Positions 1 through 12,760 of a stretch of DNA of 64,000 bases are shown here, piece by piece. The position numbers and the translations under genes were made by a program. The first letter of the stretch is position 1. Each line of letters starts with the position of its first letter. The notes under the pieces are model-generated. The model did not search any database. It saw only the letters and a list, made by a program, of their open reading frames with translations, and was not told the DNA's origin. The DNA is from Aralia elata (lineage: Eukaryota; Streptophyta; Magnoliopsida; Apiales; Araliaceae), in contig CM068388.1 of the NCBI GenBank assembly GCA_034770075.1, positions 68,496,889 through 68,560,888 on the forward strand, in the 5' to 3' direction.

Positions 1-519
1 GAAAAATAATCCTTGTCAGAAAAACGGTTTCCGATAGGCCCCATCTGGGAAGCCACCCACCAAGGCACCCGTATTGCCATATCAACCTTAGGAGACTCAA
101 CACACTCATTGACATCTCTCACCATCCATCATGGTTGTCCAAGAAGGAGCTAAGGTAAGGCATTGGCTATTTCCACCTAAGTAGGCCAAAATTGAGAAAC
201 TGATAAGAAAATGGCTTAGTATAGAGAACCTCACTAGATGACTAGGTGAGCCACCATAAGGAGATACCTCATGCCATCATCTAATGCACATCTGTTAAGT
301 CCAAATATACAATAATTAATTTAAAAGGGGGAGGGTTGAATAGATTAATTTGCTTTTTCAGAAATCTTGGCCTTTTTAAAATTCAACTTTATTTCTTGAT
401 TTTTGTTAAAAATATTTATTTAAATATTTTAGTGAATCAAAGTAAAGAGATGGGGATAGAAAGATACCAAACAGAGAACACATCGATATATCCTGGTTCA
501 CTATATATATATATAGATC

Positions 520-564
<45 letters not shown>

Positions 565-1355
565 CCAGTCCCCAAACTCCTCTCTAAGATTTGAGATTTT
601 TCACTATAAAAATAGTTTAGCTCCTTAACTTAGGTGGAGAAACATTTACAAATCCCCTAGTATTCTTTAAGAATTGCAGATTTCCTTTCCAGAGCTTTTT
701 GTATTCCTTCTTCGGCTGGTCTTGGAACTTGATATCTTTTCTCTTTTTCACTCACTTAGAAACTCAAACTTATGGCATTTATAAGATCTTCGTCTTGGAA
801 CAAGAATCACTCAATTCCTCACACACTAGAAGAACACTCAGCTCTACCATGTTATCTTTAATTAAATATTTCTTTAATTAAGCATATAGATAACTATTTA
901 AGTTCAAGTATGTTAAATATTGCAAGATATAGATAATGACAATTTAAGAATTAATTCTTGTAAAATGATAGTTAAACCAATGATCATAAGTAATATGACA
1001 GTTTATGTATATGGATCAGTTTGGTTTATATAGAACACTTTTATAATGTGAGATTAACTCGTTAAATAAAGGTCAATCTACTACACTTTATAAATAAGTG
1101 CTTATATATTTTGCTTATTACTCTCAAAGAGAGGACTATATACAAATCGTCTTTTTATACACAAAAGGACAATGATTTCCAAATAATTATAAGGATAGAA
1201 TTATCCAATCTTGAGAAAATATTGCCTTGTATCACTTAACTAAAATTTAAGGAAAGTTACTGAAGGCCTGATCAATTGTCTTTCACTTTCTAGAAGGATT
1301 ATGTATAAACCTCAGTTTAATATATATAAGTTTTGATTCAAGTGTGTATAAATAT
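1..1355. other. AT-rich stretch without a gene, retroelement-like remnant
   Basis: No coding sequence can be supported here; the short open frames are not protein-like. A G-rich run followed by ttgaatag (about 327-342) resembles tracts near the start of some plant LTRs, but I could not find both ends or a target duplication. The solo LTR beginning at 1356 is inserted at the right edge, and the same AT-rich character continues beyond it. Confidence 0.3.
502..558. repeat. (TA)n microsatellite
   Basis: Two runs of alternating TA, about 502-515 and 522-558, are separated by a short gatctac spacer. It is a simple sequence repeat. Confidence 0.95.
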
Positions 1356-3511
1356 TGTGACGCCTCCAAAATAGGGTCCACACAACCCAATTTGAGTCGC
1401 CAAAAGACAAATAATCAACTTATAATAATACAATACCAAATATAACAACTCATTCTAAGTCTTTACTACAATTATTGTCACACTATTATTTACAACATGG
1501 TGAAGACTACTATAGTAACTATATCAGACCATCACTCCATTTCCCGATTAGTCTCAGCTACACTCTTATTTTCTAAGAAAAATAATGGAACAAAAAAGAA
1601 AAGGGTGAGCTCAAATAGCCCAGTAAAGAATATCATGATTAAGATAATAAATTATCTTTAGTCTTCAACAGTGATAAATCAGAGATTTAAAGATAATATA
1701 AGTTTTCAACGATAACTGCAGCGGAACAAACAAACCATTATAAGAGTCAAGTAAACTATAAAAGTCTACTATCTTCTCTAATATAAAAGTTCACCATCAA
1801 TATTTTATCCTTGTAACACCAATCAACAGTTCATGTTCATAATCATGCAAATCAACAGTTTATCTTTGCACTACGAGCCAAAGATATTCATTTGTAACAC
1901 CAATGGTCATGATCATGCCAATCAATAATCCATCTTTGCACTACAGGCCAAAGAAAACTTTCACCACAAGCCTTTTGCCTGTAACACCAAATGTCATGAT
2001 TATACCAATTCACAGTTCCTGGTCATAATCATGTTAATCAACGGTTACTCTTTGCACTCCGGCTAAAGAGAACTTTTCACCACAATTTAAGTATAAGGAT
2101 TATGACAATAATATAAAGGATGAATATAAATAATAAGAATAATAAGATTAAGAATAAATATTAGAGATTTGTAATTTAATTTGTTCAGAGTCCAAGAATA
2201 TCCAAATTGTCAACATGATATCCAGAAATTCGATCAGAGTTCAAGAATAGAATAAATAAGGTTCACAATTCAACTATAACGTGTAAAACACAATAGGAAG
2301 ATTCAGGTGAAAAGATATTAGATGAAGCACGTGTAAAGTGCAATAGGAAGATTTAGGTGAAAAAATATTAGATGATACAAATTCACCATTTAAGGATAAC
2401 ACTGTAAAAATAAATGATAATTTCTTACCATAAATTTAGGAGTATGAAAGAAATAATATCCCTTACCTTAATTAAAAACTAGATATCGCAATATTGTAGT
2501 AGAAGTTTTTGTTGTTTGTGTGTGCTTGCTTCTCGGATATTCCTCTCCTTCCTTTCTTCTCTTTTATTCTCACTTTTTAACACTTTCTTATGAGTTGTAA
2601 GTAAAATATGAAGAATACGTGTTTCTATTTATAGATGAACTGTAAATTGGCCCTTGGCCTAAATTGGCTTTTGGCAAAGAGGCAAGTGGTTTTTGGCAAT
2701 ATGGAAGATGCAAAATAACCCTTGGCAATATAGAAGAGGCAAAAGAGCCCTTGGATAAAACGGCTCTTGGATAAATTACCTCTTGGTTAAATTGGCTCTT
2801 GGATAAACTGGTTTTGGTTAAATTGGCTCTTGGATAAATTGTGGGTCCCATAGAAGTCCAATGGAAGAAATTAAATAAAGTTGTAGGTCCCACTAATAAA
2901 GTTATGGGTCTCACGGACAAATAAACCAAACTTACAACAAACGCCTCATGCTAAACCTTTCTATTTATAATAAAATTTAAACAAATATCTACCACATATC
3001 ACTTATCATCCTTATTTCCTTCGAGTGTCGGCAACTTCTTACTATGCATCACATATTTTTAATCAACACTCTTTAATCCTTCAATAATTATTCACTATTA
3101 ATATTATAAACTCACAATACTGACAACCAGATCGTTCCCAAGAAAGACGGGGGCCTTCCGTAGAAACGACGCGTAATTAAATAACTCATTCCTTGACAGA
3201 ACTTCTAGACATTGCCAATAATGCTAATTGGTCTAATAATATCATATCAAATAATATGAGTTACTGTGTCGTAACAATTATTCATTTAATATAAAATACT
3301 GTGCAATACTACTGTAGCAATTATTGAATCAATAATATTCCTGACAAATGGAATATTTTTCGACAAAACGAATATTCCTCAACATACTGTTTACTTCTTA
3401 TAATTTTCACATATCACCCATAATTTATCCTTTTATCAAATTAACACCTTACTATTTAGAATAATTTTAAAAAAAAATTAAATCTTATTCATAAAAAGTT
3501 GGGGTCTTATA
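1356..3511 (-). mobile_element. Solo LTR 1 (2156 bp), minus orientation
   Basis: The element runs from tgtgacgcc to ttggggtcttata on the plus strand. It is flanked by a perfect 5-bp direct duplication, aatat, at 1351-1355 and 3512-3516. The last base pair would normally read CA and is TA here, one C-to-T change. On the minus strand it starts TATAAGACCCC and aligns by eye with the solo LTRs at 6287-9986 and 44861-47841. A minus-strand TATAAATA (plus 2626-2633) is a likely LTR promoter. No gag or pol sequence lies inside or next to it, so it is best read as a solo LTR of a large-LTR retrotransposon, probably Ty3/Gypsy-like. That lineage is inference. Confidence 0.85.
1860..2075 (-). repeat. Imperfect tandem repeats with hairpin motif inside solo LTR 1
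   Basis: The string ctttgcactacnngccaaag recurs about every 64-70 bp (near 1864, 1934 and, degenerate, 2049), joined by taacaccaatggtcatgatc-type spacers. The core has CTTTG/CAAAG arms able to pair. The same array is present in the solo LTRs at 6287-9986 and 44861-47841. Confidence 0.7.
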
Positions 3512-4190
3512 AATATAAACAATGATGATCAACTTAAATGAAACACAATGATATAAATAAATGCAAATGAAAGTGTTTTGTGCTTGTGGTATTCAATATG
3601 TATAATAAATATATAATAGTAATAATAATATTGAGCACAAATAAGAAAGTGATATATTAGCACAAAATATAATAAAGTGTGTGTGCTAATTTGTGTAGAA
3701 GAGCAATGTATATATTTATAGCAGTATGTATTTTTATTGCTCTTTTGATCACTTTCTATCCCACTAGAATCAAACTTCTTGAGAATTTGAGATTAAGAGA
3801 GAATTGTGGGCAGCGTTAGGCTTTTGCTAGATTAAAGAGAAATGTATGAAGTATGCCAGTATTTATAGGCCAAAAATATTTAAATGAATGGTTAGGATTA
3901 GATTGATTTAATTATTAATTCAATGGTCTATAATCCATCCACGTTTTTCTTTCTCTTTCTTACTTATGTGTCCTAAAGAGTTGAATAAACTTTTCTTGCC
4001 ATGTGGATGAAAGATTTTGCACGTCAGAAGAATATTTTCTTTGCACATTTTCGAGTGAAGTGGGAAGAGAGAGAAAGCACATATGGTTTATCAGAATGGA
4101 GAGAGAGAGTGTGTGTGTGTGTGCTTGCATTCTGTTTGACCAAATAAAAAATTCTTAATTGTTTAAAGCTCATGTTGGAATATTTAGCTT
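3512..4190. other. AT-rich stretch, no gene seen
   Basis: It begins with the second copy of the aatat duplication of solo LTR 1. It contains short GA and GT runs (about 4075-4123) but no protein-like frame and no delimited element. Confidence 0.4.
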
Positions 4191-4234
4191 GATTCCAAGA
4201 TTGTAGAGTATAGCCCTGTAATAGCTGTAGCTGA

Positions 4235-5043
4235 AAGTTCGTTAAGTAAAGGCTGAAGTTATTCTACTATTATGAAGTACTCAAATAGAACTCTAAGATC
4301 GTTGAGTTAAATAACAATCACTTTACTATCGTAGAGTAAAGAAGTGAAGTACTCAAGGAGAACTCTAAGATCGTTGAGTTGTTAAATAATAGTTCGTAAA
4401 GTTAAGATTGTAGTCGTTCAACTATCTTAGAATAAAGAAGTGAAATACTCAAGGAGTTCTATGATTGTTGAGTTAAGTAACCGTTCGTAGAGCTTAGTCT
4501 TAAAGTTCTACGATCGTTGAGTGAAATATAATTTTGTAGAGTTTAAAGAATGAAGTTCTACGATCGTTGAGTGAAATATGAGTTCGTGGAGTAAAGACTA
4601 GAAGTTCTATGATCGTTGAGTGAAATATAATTTCGTAGAGTTTAAAGAATGAAGTTCTACAATCGTTGAGTGAAATATGAATTTGTAGAGTAAAGACTTG
4701 AAGTTCTACAATCGTTGAGTAAAATATAATTTCATAGAGTAAAGGACTGAAGTTCTACGATCGTTGAGTAAAATATGAGTTCGTAGAGTAAAGACTTGAA
4801 GTTCTACAATCGTTGAGTAAAATATAATTTTGTAGAGTAAAAAATTGAAATACTCAAAGAGAACTCTATGATCGTTCATTAAAATATAAGTTTGTTGAGT
4901 AAAGGAGTGAAATCACTTTACTATCATAGAGTTAATGCTAAACGTAAAGTCTAGAATCATACAGTTAAGTCATTCTACGATCTGAGGATACACTCTACGT
5001 TTCTGTACTGAAAGCTAGAACAATCAAAATCATTGAGTCGTAT
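4235..5043. repeat. Minisatellite of about 49-50 bp units
   Basis: The unit contains gaagttctacgatcgttgag, then taaaatatgagttcgtagag. The cgatcgttga core starts at 4511, 4561, 4610, 4660, 4709, 4758 and 4807, giving a period of 49-50 bp. More diverged units extend left to about 4235 and right to 5043. The series resumes after the inserted element at 5052-5884, with further degenerate units to about 5990. Many units carry the near-palindrome tacgatcgt. Confidence 0.85.
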
Positions 5044-5051
5044 AGCAGAGC

Positions 5052-5884
5052 TAGGGGTGCACAAACAGGCTGCCTAGTCTGGCCTGATCTAGGCCTGCCA
5101 GGCTTTGACCATTGACCAGGCCAGGTCAGGCCGGACCTTAAATAATAAAAGGTCAGGCCAGGCCAAGACCAGGCCTCGACTCCAATCTTCTTTGCCAAAT
5201 ATACTTGAAAGCTTTAGCTCTCCTTTTATTTATAGACCAAAGGTAGAATAAGAGAGGCTTGTTTAGACGACTTGGGACTCAATTAAAATCCTTTAGTCAC
5301 TTCATTTCTCTTTGGCCTTTGCTGGATGTCCTATCTGATGGCTACATGCCTAGTTGCCTACATATAATAATGGTGTACTAATATTAATATATATTATATG
5401 TCCTTAATAATGTACTATTGTACTAACATAAATATATATTATATACCTAATACCATCAATGGAGTTATACAGGTAGTCCTTAAAAGCTGAAAGAAGCACG
5501 TATCCATTATTATTATAAGTTGAAAGAAGCGCGCATGACAGATTTTCAAAATTAGTGAGTCCCATATTGGTTGGATGAAAAAAACTCTAGAGAAATTTTC
5601 CTTATAAAAGGAATAGTAAGTAATAAAACAAGCTTATTTCATAAGGCTAGGCTCAGGCCTTAACCCGATCCAGGTCTCAGGCCGGATCAGGTCGTAGGCT
5701 AGGCCAGTCCGGACTTTTTAGAAGGCCAGGCGGGCCAGATTTGGGTCAAAAATTCATGCTCTATATCGAGCCTGACAGGCCGGCCTGCCTTGACCTAGGC
5801 TTTGACAAGGCCTGCCTTTGACCAGGTCAGGCTCAGGCCAGACCAAGGCCAGGTCTCAGGCCGCAGGCCATTTGTGCATCTCTA
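5052..5884. mobile_element. Non-autonomous hAT-like DNA transposon (833 bp)
   Basis: The ends are imperfect inverted repeats: taggggtgcacaaa on the left and tttgtgcatctcta on the right, which reads tagagatgcacaaa on the other strand. The element is flanked by a perfect 8-bp duplication, agcagagc, at 5044-5051 and 5885-5892. An 8-bp duplication with TAGGGGTG-like ends is typical of the hAT superfamily. No transposase is encoded. Both subterminal regions (about 5062-5175 and 5640-5870) are packed with GGCCTG/CAGGCC motifs on both strands, unlike the AT-rich middle. It is inserted within a 50-bp minisatellite. Confidence 0.85.
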
Positions 5885-6286
5885 AGCAGAGCTATTAACA
5901 TCGTAGAGTTAAGTCATTCTATGATCTGAGGATTTTACTTTACGTTATTCTACGATCTAAGGATTTTACTCTACGTTTATATACTAAAATCCATAACAAC
6001 CAAACTCGTAGAATTAATTTGTACCATGTAATATAAAATCCTATGGAGAGGATTATATCTTAATTTTTCTAAAGACTTTTAATTTTTATTTTGTTATCAT
6101 CAAAACAGTAGTATAATTTAGACCATTCAGTATAATTTAGACCATTCAACATCTCACAGCCCTACAAGAAACCAAGAAGGAATGAAAAAAGACAAGTTTA
6201 AACAAGCAAGGCATCGAGGAATGCAATCAACCAATCAAAGAGCAAAGCAAGGCTCGTAGGCATTAGGTCAGCCTGTCAAGACCTCA

Positions 6287-9200
6287 TGTGACACCCCTTA
6301 AATAAGTCCACACAACCCATTTTGAGTCGCCAAAATACATCCTACAAAATTTAAATACGAATTTTCCTATTTACAACTATTAAACTGTCGTGTAAAATAC
6401 GACAACACACATACTGTGAGTTTCAATACAAATATTATATTGTATATAGTGCAATCGTATCCAGACCCAAAATAAGTCCTCAATACAATCATTGTCGCAC
6501 TATTTTATAACAAACTGAAGATTTCTACAGCTACCAACTCGGACCATCATTTCATTCCCTTGTTTTCCCCGCTAGACCCAGCTACATACATTCTTATTAC
6601 CTGAAATGAATTGTGAAGCAAAAGGGTGAGCACAAATAGCCCAGTAAAGAATATCATAATGAAGACAATTTATCATTAGTCTTCCACAGTGATAAATCTG
6701 ATAGAATATCATAAACAACAAGTTTTAGATCAACAACTGCAATGGAATAAGTAATCCATTAAAAGAGTCAAATAGAGCATAATGTCTACTATATTCTCCC
6801 ATTTAAAAATTTTACTATCAAAATTTTATCTCTGTAATACCAATCAATATTTTCTCAAGCCAAAACGAACTTTCACCACCTACCTTTTCTTGTAACACCA
6901 AAGATCATGAGTTTATCAATACATCGTTCCTGTTCATAATCATACAAATCAACAGTTTATCTTTGCACTACGAGCCAAAGATATTCAATTGTAATACCAA
7001 TGGTCATGTCAATCAACAGTCCATCTTTGCACTACGGGCCAAAGACATACAATTGTAACACCAATGGTCATGCTAATCAACAGTCCATCTTTGCACTACG
7101 GGCCAAAGATATTCAACTGTAACACCAATGGTTATGATCATACTAGTCTACAGCCTTTGATCATAATCATACCAATCAACACCTCTCTTTGCACTCAGGC
7201 CAAAGAGAAAATTCACCGTAATGATTATAACAATGATATAATGAATGGACAGAATAATCTTAATAATAAAATAAAGAATAAACATTAGAGATTTGCAATT
7301 TAATTTTACCCAGAGTCCAATAATGTTCAAACTGTCAACACAATAACCAAATTGTGGAGTCAAATTCAAGAATGATGTTCAAGATTCATATTTCAAGGAT
7401 AACGATTAAAATTCAATAAGAAAGTTCAGGTAAATAAAAAGTTCAAGTGAAATGATACTAGATGAATCGCAAACCTCAAAGAAATTCCAATCATTTCAGG
7501 AATTATAAAAGCAATACTTACCATAGTAAGTTTAGAGTTAAGAATATGAAAGAAAATGAAATCCCTTACGAGTGTGAAAGAAAATGACATCTCTTACCTT
7601 ATCACGTGACTAGATGCAACTTTCTATGAAATTGATCAACCTGAGCAATACGTGTACTCTTTATCAACACTTGGAGTAACTTTACACTCAAAAGAAATAC
7701 TCACAATACTGTAGCAGAAGAATTTTATATTTTTGGTGTAGTGATGGTGTGTGTGTGTGTGTGTATGTCTCTGTGTGTGTTTAGTTGCTCAACCGAGCAA
7801 CCTATTTATACTAAAAATTGAGGAAACAACTAGCACATATGCTTTGACAAAATAACCAAACGAGTTATATTAAAATATTGGTAGTGGAATTTGTGGTCCC
7901 ACAGAGAAAATTAAAAAAAGTTATACACGATTTAACAATAATTAAGTTGTGGTCCAGACTACTTTAGGAAAAGTAAAGTGTCGGCAAGTCCTGCCAAACT
8001 TACTTTTGTAAACAGAAAATAATTGAAGAAGCATCTACTTATCATACTTATCTTTAATCAACATCCTTTATTCATCAATTATTTACACCTTTTCAATCTT
8101 TCAACAATTATTATTATAAACTCGTAATACTGCCAACTGGTCTAATTATATCATATCAAACAATATGAGTTATTGTGACTTGATAATTATTGATGAAATA
8201 CTGTGTAATTGCTACTGTGACAATTAATGAGTTCAATAATATGAAATACTATGCAGTTGCTACTGTGATAATTAATGAATCAATAATATGAAGTATTGTA
8301 CAATATCGTGTGATATTGTAGAGTACCGCGTGCTACTGTGAAATAAAGCGTGATACTATTCTTTATCACCGCGTATATTAACAGTTAACGGTAAAAATTC
8401 TGCCGATAATTTTAAAAAGGTTATTTCTGTCGTTTTTAGCATCTGACAATATTTCATTGTGGGGCCCACCAATAATTTGTTATTTTCCGACAAAACGAAT
8501 ATTCGCCGACACAACTAATATTCTCCGACATACTTTTATAATTTGCACATATCATCCGTAACTATATCATTATATCTATTTAACATCTTATTGTAAATAA
8601 TTCAAATTCTATTAAAAGTCGGGGTCACCAAAACATATTCAACCCGAATTAAATATAAATCAACTAATAATTTTCAAAATAATTTATAATCCATTCAAGG
8701 TGCCTTTAATTATCGCATTAAATCATTATTCATATTTCAAAACTTAAAAGTGAAACAAAACTTAAGAAACCTATATATAATAACTTATTTTTAAAACGTC
8801 AGTCCACTCTTCTAGTATTATTATCGTTAACTAAAACTTATTTGTCAGATTAATTAATTTTAACAGAAACTAGATTTCAAATACTCCAATTGAGCCTCAA
8901 GACCTAAATCGGATTTAAAATGATTAAGTTATACATTTTTAAACATTAAAGTATGTTGCTGAAAATTCTGCTACACAAATTCTAAATCAGTCACCTCTTA
9001 AAATTCATAACAAATCATACATTAATCTTTAACGATTCAAAATTGGTGAACATATTCTCAGCTTATGCATGTATAACATATCCAAAAATTGTAACGATCT
9101 AACAGTATTAAGAAATATAACCCACGCAATAGACCTTAAGAAAACTTATTTTCCAGATTCTGACATACTATAAGTCCTTCAAACCAGTCTCATTCAAACA

Positions 9201-9986
9201 GACACCACGAACAATCCACAAGGAATTTTTAGGTGATTTTTATTTATGTGTTTAGCTTACTTTCATAGCTTTCTTTTGATATAAAGATCATCTTTTAACT
9301 CATTATACATAAGGAGATATATATTTTACAAAATCAAGTAGTAAACTAACTTTTCTGAAAATTTACATATTCTTGTTCTTCTTTTGATTTCTTATTTCTC
9401 TCGATTGATTTATGTTTATGCAAGTTTAATCCATCATAAACAAACATAAACATATTCTATCCATATAAAATCTATAAAACTTAACATCTATGTATGAAAA
9501 TCAAAGATTTACCAAGGTTTTATTCATTACCTTTAAAAAGTTTCTTCTTTCCTTCTCTCTCTTTCTCTTTTCTTCTTTCTCTCTCTTTTCTTTCTCTTGA
9601 AACTCACGGAAGGGAGTGTGTGAAGTGAGGGAATCAGGAGTGAAATGCTGAGTTTTCTTGTTAAGGCTTAGAATAGATAGCCAACATCATGGCTCTCTCT
9701 TACCTAACATTAGTAAACCACAACCAATCACATGAAAGGTTGGTGAAGAAATTTAGGGAAAGGTTTTAGAGTATTAAGAAAATAACTTTAGCAATCCTTC
9801 CTCATTTAACATTCCTAGCCCCCCCCCCATGGCCCACCATTCCAAAAATTATTTCTTCCTCTTTTATTAACTCGCGTATCCGTTTAATTATCCGTTTGAC
9901 CATCTATCAATTTAACATTTTACAGTTTTAGAATAATAATCATAAATTAAATTAGACTTTTATTTCATAAAAGTTGGGGTCTTACA
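6287..9986 (-). mobile_element. Solo LTR 2 (3700 bp), minus orientation
   Basis: It runs from tgtgacacccc to gttggggtcttaca and is flanked by a perfect 5-bp duplication, cctca, at 6282-6286 and 9987-9991. Its first 2.3 kb aligns by eye with solo LTR 1, including a minus-strand TATAAATA (plus 7803-7810). Near 8620-8635 there is already a terminus-like string (agtcggggtcacc). The further 1.35 kb ends in a second, better LTR terminus. The longer form could be the ancestral LTR, or could contain a nested or duplicated terminal segment. No retroelement proteins are present. Confidence 0.85.
6955..7205 (-). repeat. Tandem hairpin repeats inside solo LTR 2
   Basis: Copies of ctttgcactacgggccaaag start near 6961, 7025 and 7089, with a diverged copy near 7184. 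The period is about 64 bp. Short open frames here are by-products of the array. Confidence 0.75.
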
Positions 9987-9991
9987 CCTCA

Positions 9992-12626
9992 CCTCATGGA
10001 AAAGTTGCCCCAAAGTTTGTCCCATCATGCCTCAATCTCAACACTTAGTCAAACCCAAACAAGTTACACAATGAAGAATCAAAAGTGAGAAGAAACCAAG
10101 GAAAAAGTCACCATGAGGTGGGGAAGTATCATAGTGTCAGCCCGTAAGGACCTCATCTCATGAGGGAGCTGCCCTAAATGTATCCTAACTATGTTTCACT
10201 ACCAACACTTGGTAAAATTTAAGTAAGCTATGCAAAATAGGACCAAAGCATGAGGTGAGAAGCTCCCGAAGGTCAGCCCATAGGGAGCAAGTTAGCCCAT
10301 AGGATCCTCCCTTATAGGGAGCTTCCCCATTCACCTCATCAAAAGTCTGAACACTTAACCAAATCTCAAAATGTTCCAGCTAAGAAGGTTTCAAGAAAAG
10401 GACAAGGCAATACTCTCTATGAAGATAAAGGAAAAGGAGAAAGAAGGGGAATTCACTCCCTAAAGTCGGTCCATAGGGAGCAAATCGGCCCGTGGAGAGT
10501 ATATCCCCATTGGGTAACTTCTTCCTCCTACACCTCACTATCTAGCAAAAAGGCATGACATGAGAAGTTCAACTCCAAGCTAGCACTCCTTTAGGACCAA
10601 AAGCAAGTAAGAAGGATGGGGAAGAGCTCTAAAAGTTGGAGAGATAAGCATCTCTCCTTGGCCCGCCCCCTCTTTAACACTTGGTCATTTCAAGGGTATT
10701 TTGGCATAAGAACTTTCGAAGAATTCAAGAAAATAAGGAGAAAGTTAGGAAAAGATAGAAGAGTACAACTCTCCTAGGGTTGTTCCCTCTAACTTGGCCC
10801 CCGAGGGCATTCCATCATCAAGGTTGTCCTCCTACAAACTTAGCCAAATTCCAAGCAAGTTGGGTAACGACTTAAGCTTATAAACAATCAATTGGCAACA
10901 TGAGTACAAAGTAGATGTCAAGTCTTTAAGAGTGATGTTCCTTATCAGATCCAACCCTTTGAAGTTGAATGATGATGTCATTCTTATTGGACCTAAATCG
11001 ATGATGTCACACCTAAAAAATTGGTCCTCTCCAATTATTCTCGCTAGAGCCAATATGAATAAATACTGTCAAAGATAACTACTTTGAGTAAAGAGATTAC
11101 CTATCTGGCCTCCGACAGAGGGTTAAAGAGGTCGCCTGAAAGTGGGATTCAATGAGGATTTTGGACTTGTGAGAGAAGTAGGGCGAAATGGACTCCAAAA
11201 AGACAATATTGACACTTAAAACTAATATTATAGTCACAATTTATAAGTGAAAGTTAGGTCATGTGCGCGACACATAGGGGCATTCCCCATGGAACCTATA
11301 AATAGCCTCCTTCTCATTTGTAAGGAGGTGAAAAAACTTGAGATTTTGGAGAACTTGAGAGCTTCTTTCTCTACAACTCACGTTCTCTCTCTAGCATCAC
11401 AAGCACCAAGCTACTAGCACTAATTAAAAGACATACCTTGTGGGTTTGTTTGGCTAAGTTTCATACTTAGTCTCCACGATCCCAATGGACCTCTCCAACG
11501 ACTTAGCCCCATGCAGCTAAGTCCCCAATCACACCCAAACCCACAAGCACATACACTAACACCTCTAATACAAGGGTTTTGTCTATATTGCGTTGAAGAG
11601 TTTACCTATAATCTCTCCCTTCGTCCAAGTCTTTATCGATCTCGCATCCTTTGTGGAATTCTCGCCTCAACCCCAATCAATCATTGAATCTGAGTGCAAT
11701 GAGAAATGTAATAATGTTAGAAATTATTGTATTGTGCTCAACATTTATAACGTTATCAAAGAGATCAATGATTAATGAAAACATCATTTCTTAGTTAATC
11801 GTGTTCGATTTGTCATTTAATTACGCTTTATATTTCCCAGTCCTACAAAATGATACCTTAAGATAGATGTAAAGTTAAATAAATTGTTTATGCTCCAAGA
11901 ACAGAAGACTGTGTCGCTTGTAAGAGGTGTGAATCTACCTAGAGTTTCTTTATGGCATGAAACAACTCGCAACATGGGTCTAGCTTATTGATATATTCCA
12001 TAAAAACTCAATTTAAATCTCTATAATTGATTTCTTATGTGTAATACTAATCGATAGTGCCTCATTGGTAAGTGCTTATCGAATAGTTAGTGTTGGGCTA
12101 ACTGAAAATCAAAGTTTATCAGAAACTTGGTCTAAAATTCCTAAAAATTAGTTTTTATCGTAATGTCTTTTTATGAAATTGGGGATCTCTTTAGTAGCTC
12201 TTATTTGTGGTGCACACTTTTGGTTGAATGTATGGGTGGTTATGATCGATTTGATAGAAAAGAAGAAATGGTGTGTATTTTTCATTGGAGATTTCTTGGA
12301 AAAAATCATTGCATCTTCCTCCTTAAATTGTAATTATAGATTAGAGTATACCATTAGGTTTTCAAAATAGCAATTGAATTATCTACTCCATCCGCCACAC
12401 CAATTCAAACCCTAAGGGCCACTTATAACTTCAATTTTACAAAATCTGATCTGATTGAGATGAATCTCAACCCTAATTTAAAATTCACAATCTTGAGATG
12501 AATTGTATCCTAAATTAAAACTTTCTAACTCGCCTTTGACCCATCTCGATCGTAAATGTGAATGTGATTATTCTCAAATATGTCTCAAATAGGTTTAACT
12601 AATAAAATGACTATAATAACCTTACT
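9992..12626. other. Gene-free region, probable degraded LTR sequence with a TATA box
   Basis: The sequence continues the block left of 6287 that solo LTR 2 interrupts. It has mixed composition with repeated phrases such as agcccatagggag and cctcat. A TATA-like cctataaatag at 11295-11305 is followed by a CT-rich leader, as in LTR promoters. I found no retroelement coding frame and could not define the ends. The short frames at 11593-11775 and 12173-12370 have no recognisable protein features. Confidence 0.35.
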
Positions 12627-12760
12627 TTGAATAAGAGAATAGTAGGTTAACACTCCCTTCAAATCTTTTGAATAACACAATTTTTTTTATTAATGATTTG
12701 AATAAGAGAATAATAGTTTTAACACTCCTTCCAAATCTTTTGAATAACAAAATTTATTTT
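12627..12760. repeat. Two-copy tandem duplication of about 67 bp
   Basis: The phrase gaataagagaatagtaggtt...aacactcccttcaaatcttttgaataac occurs twice in succession with small changes and is separated by T-rich sequence. Confidence 0.7.

Noticed and set aside
2588..2929. 113-codon minus-strand frame in solo LTR 1
   Set aside because: It reads through short imperfect repeats (ggctcttggataaa-type), giving a repetitive peptide. It lies in the LTR leader, not in a coding region.
4995..5198. Open frame of 67 codons on the minus strand
   Set aside because: It spans the junction between the minisatellite and the hAT-like element and is built from GGCC-rich subterminal repeats; it has no protein character.
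4173..6112. Candidate further LTR with tgttggaatat and tatcatcaaaaca ends
   Set aside because: The 5-bp flanks (gctca and gtagt) do not match and no second LTR is seen, so it is not listed as an element.
7064..7369. Overlapping frames on both strands in solo LTR 2
   Set aside because: Both lie on or beside the tandem hairpin array and do not resemble any protein.
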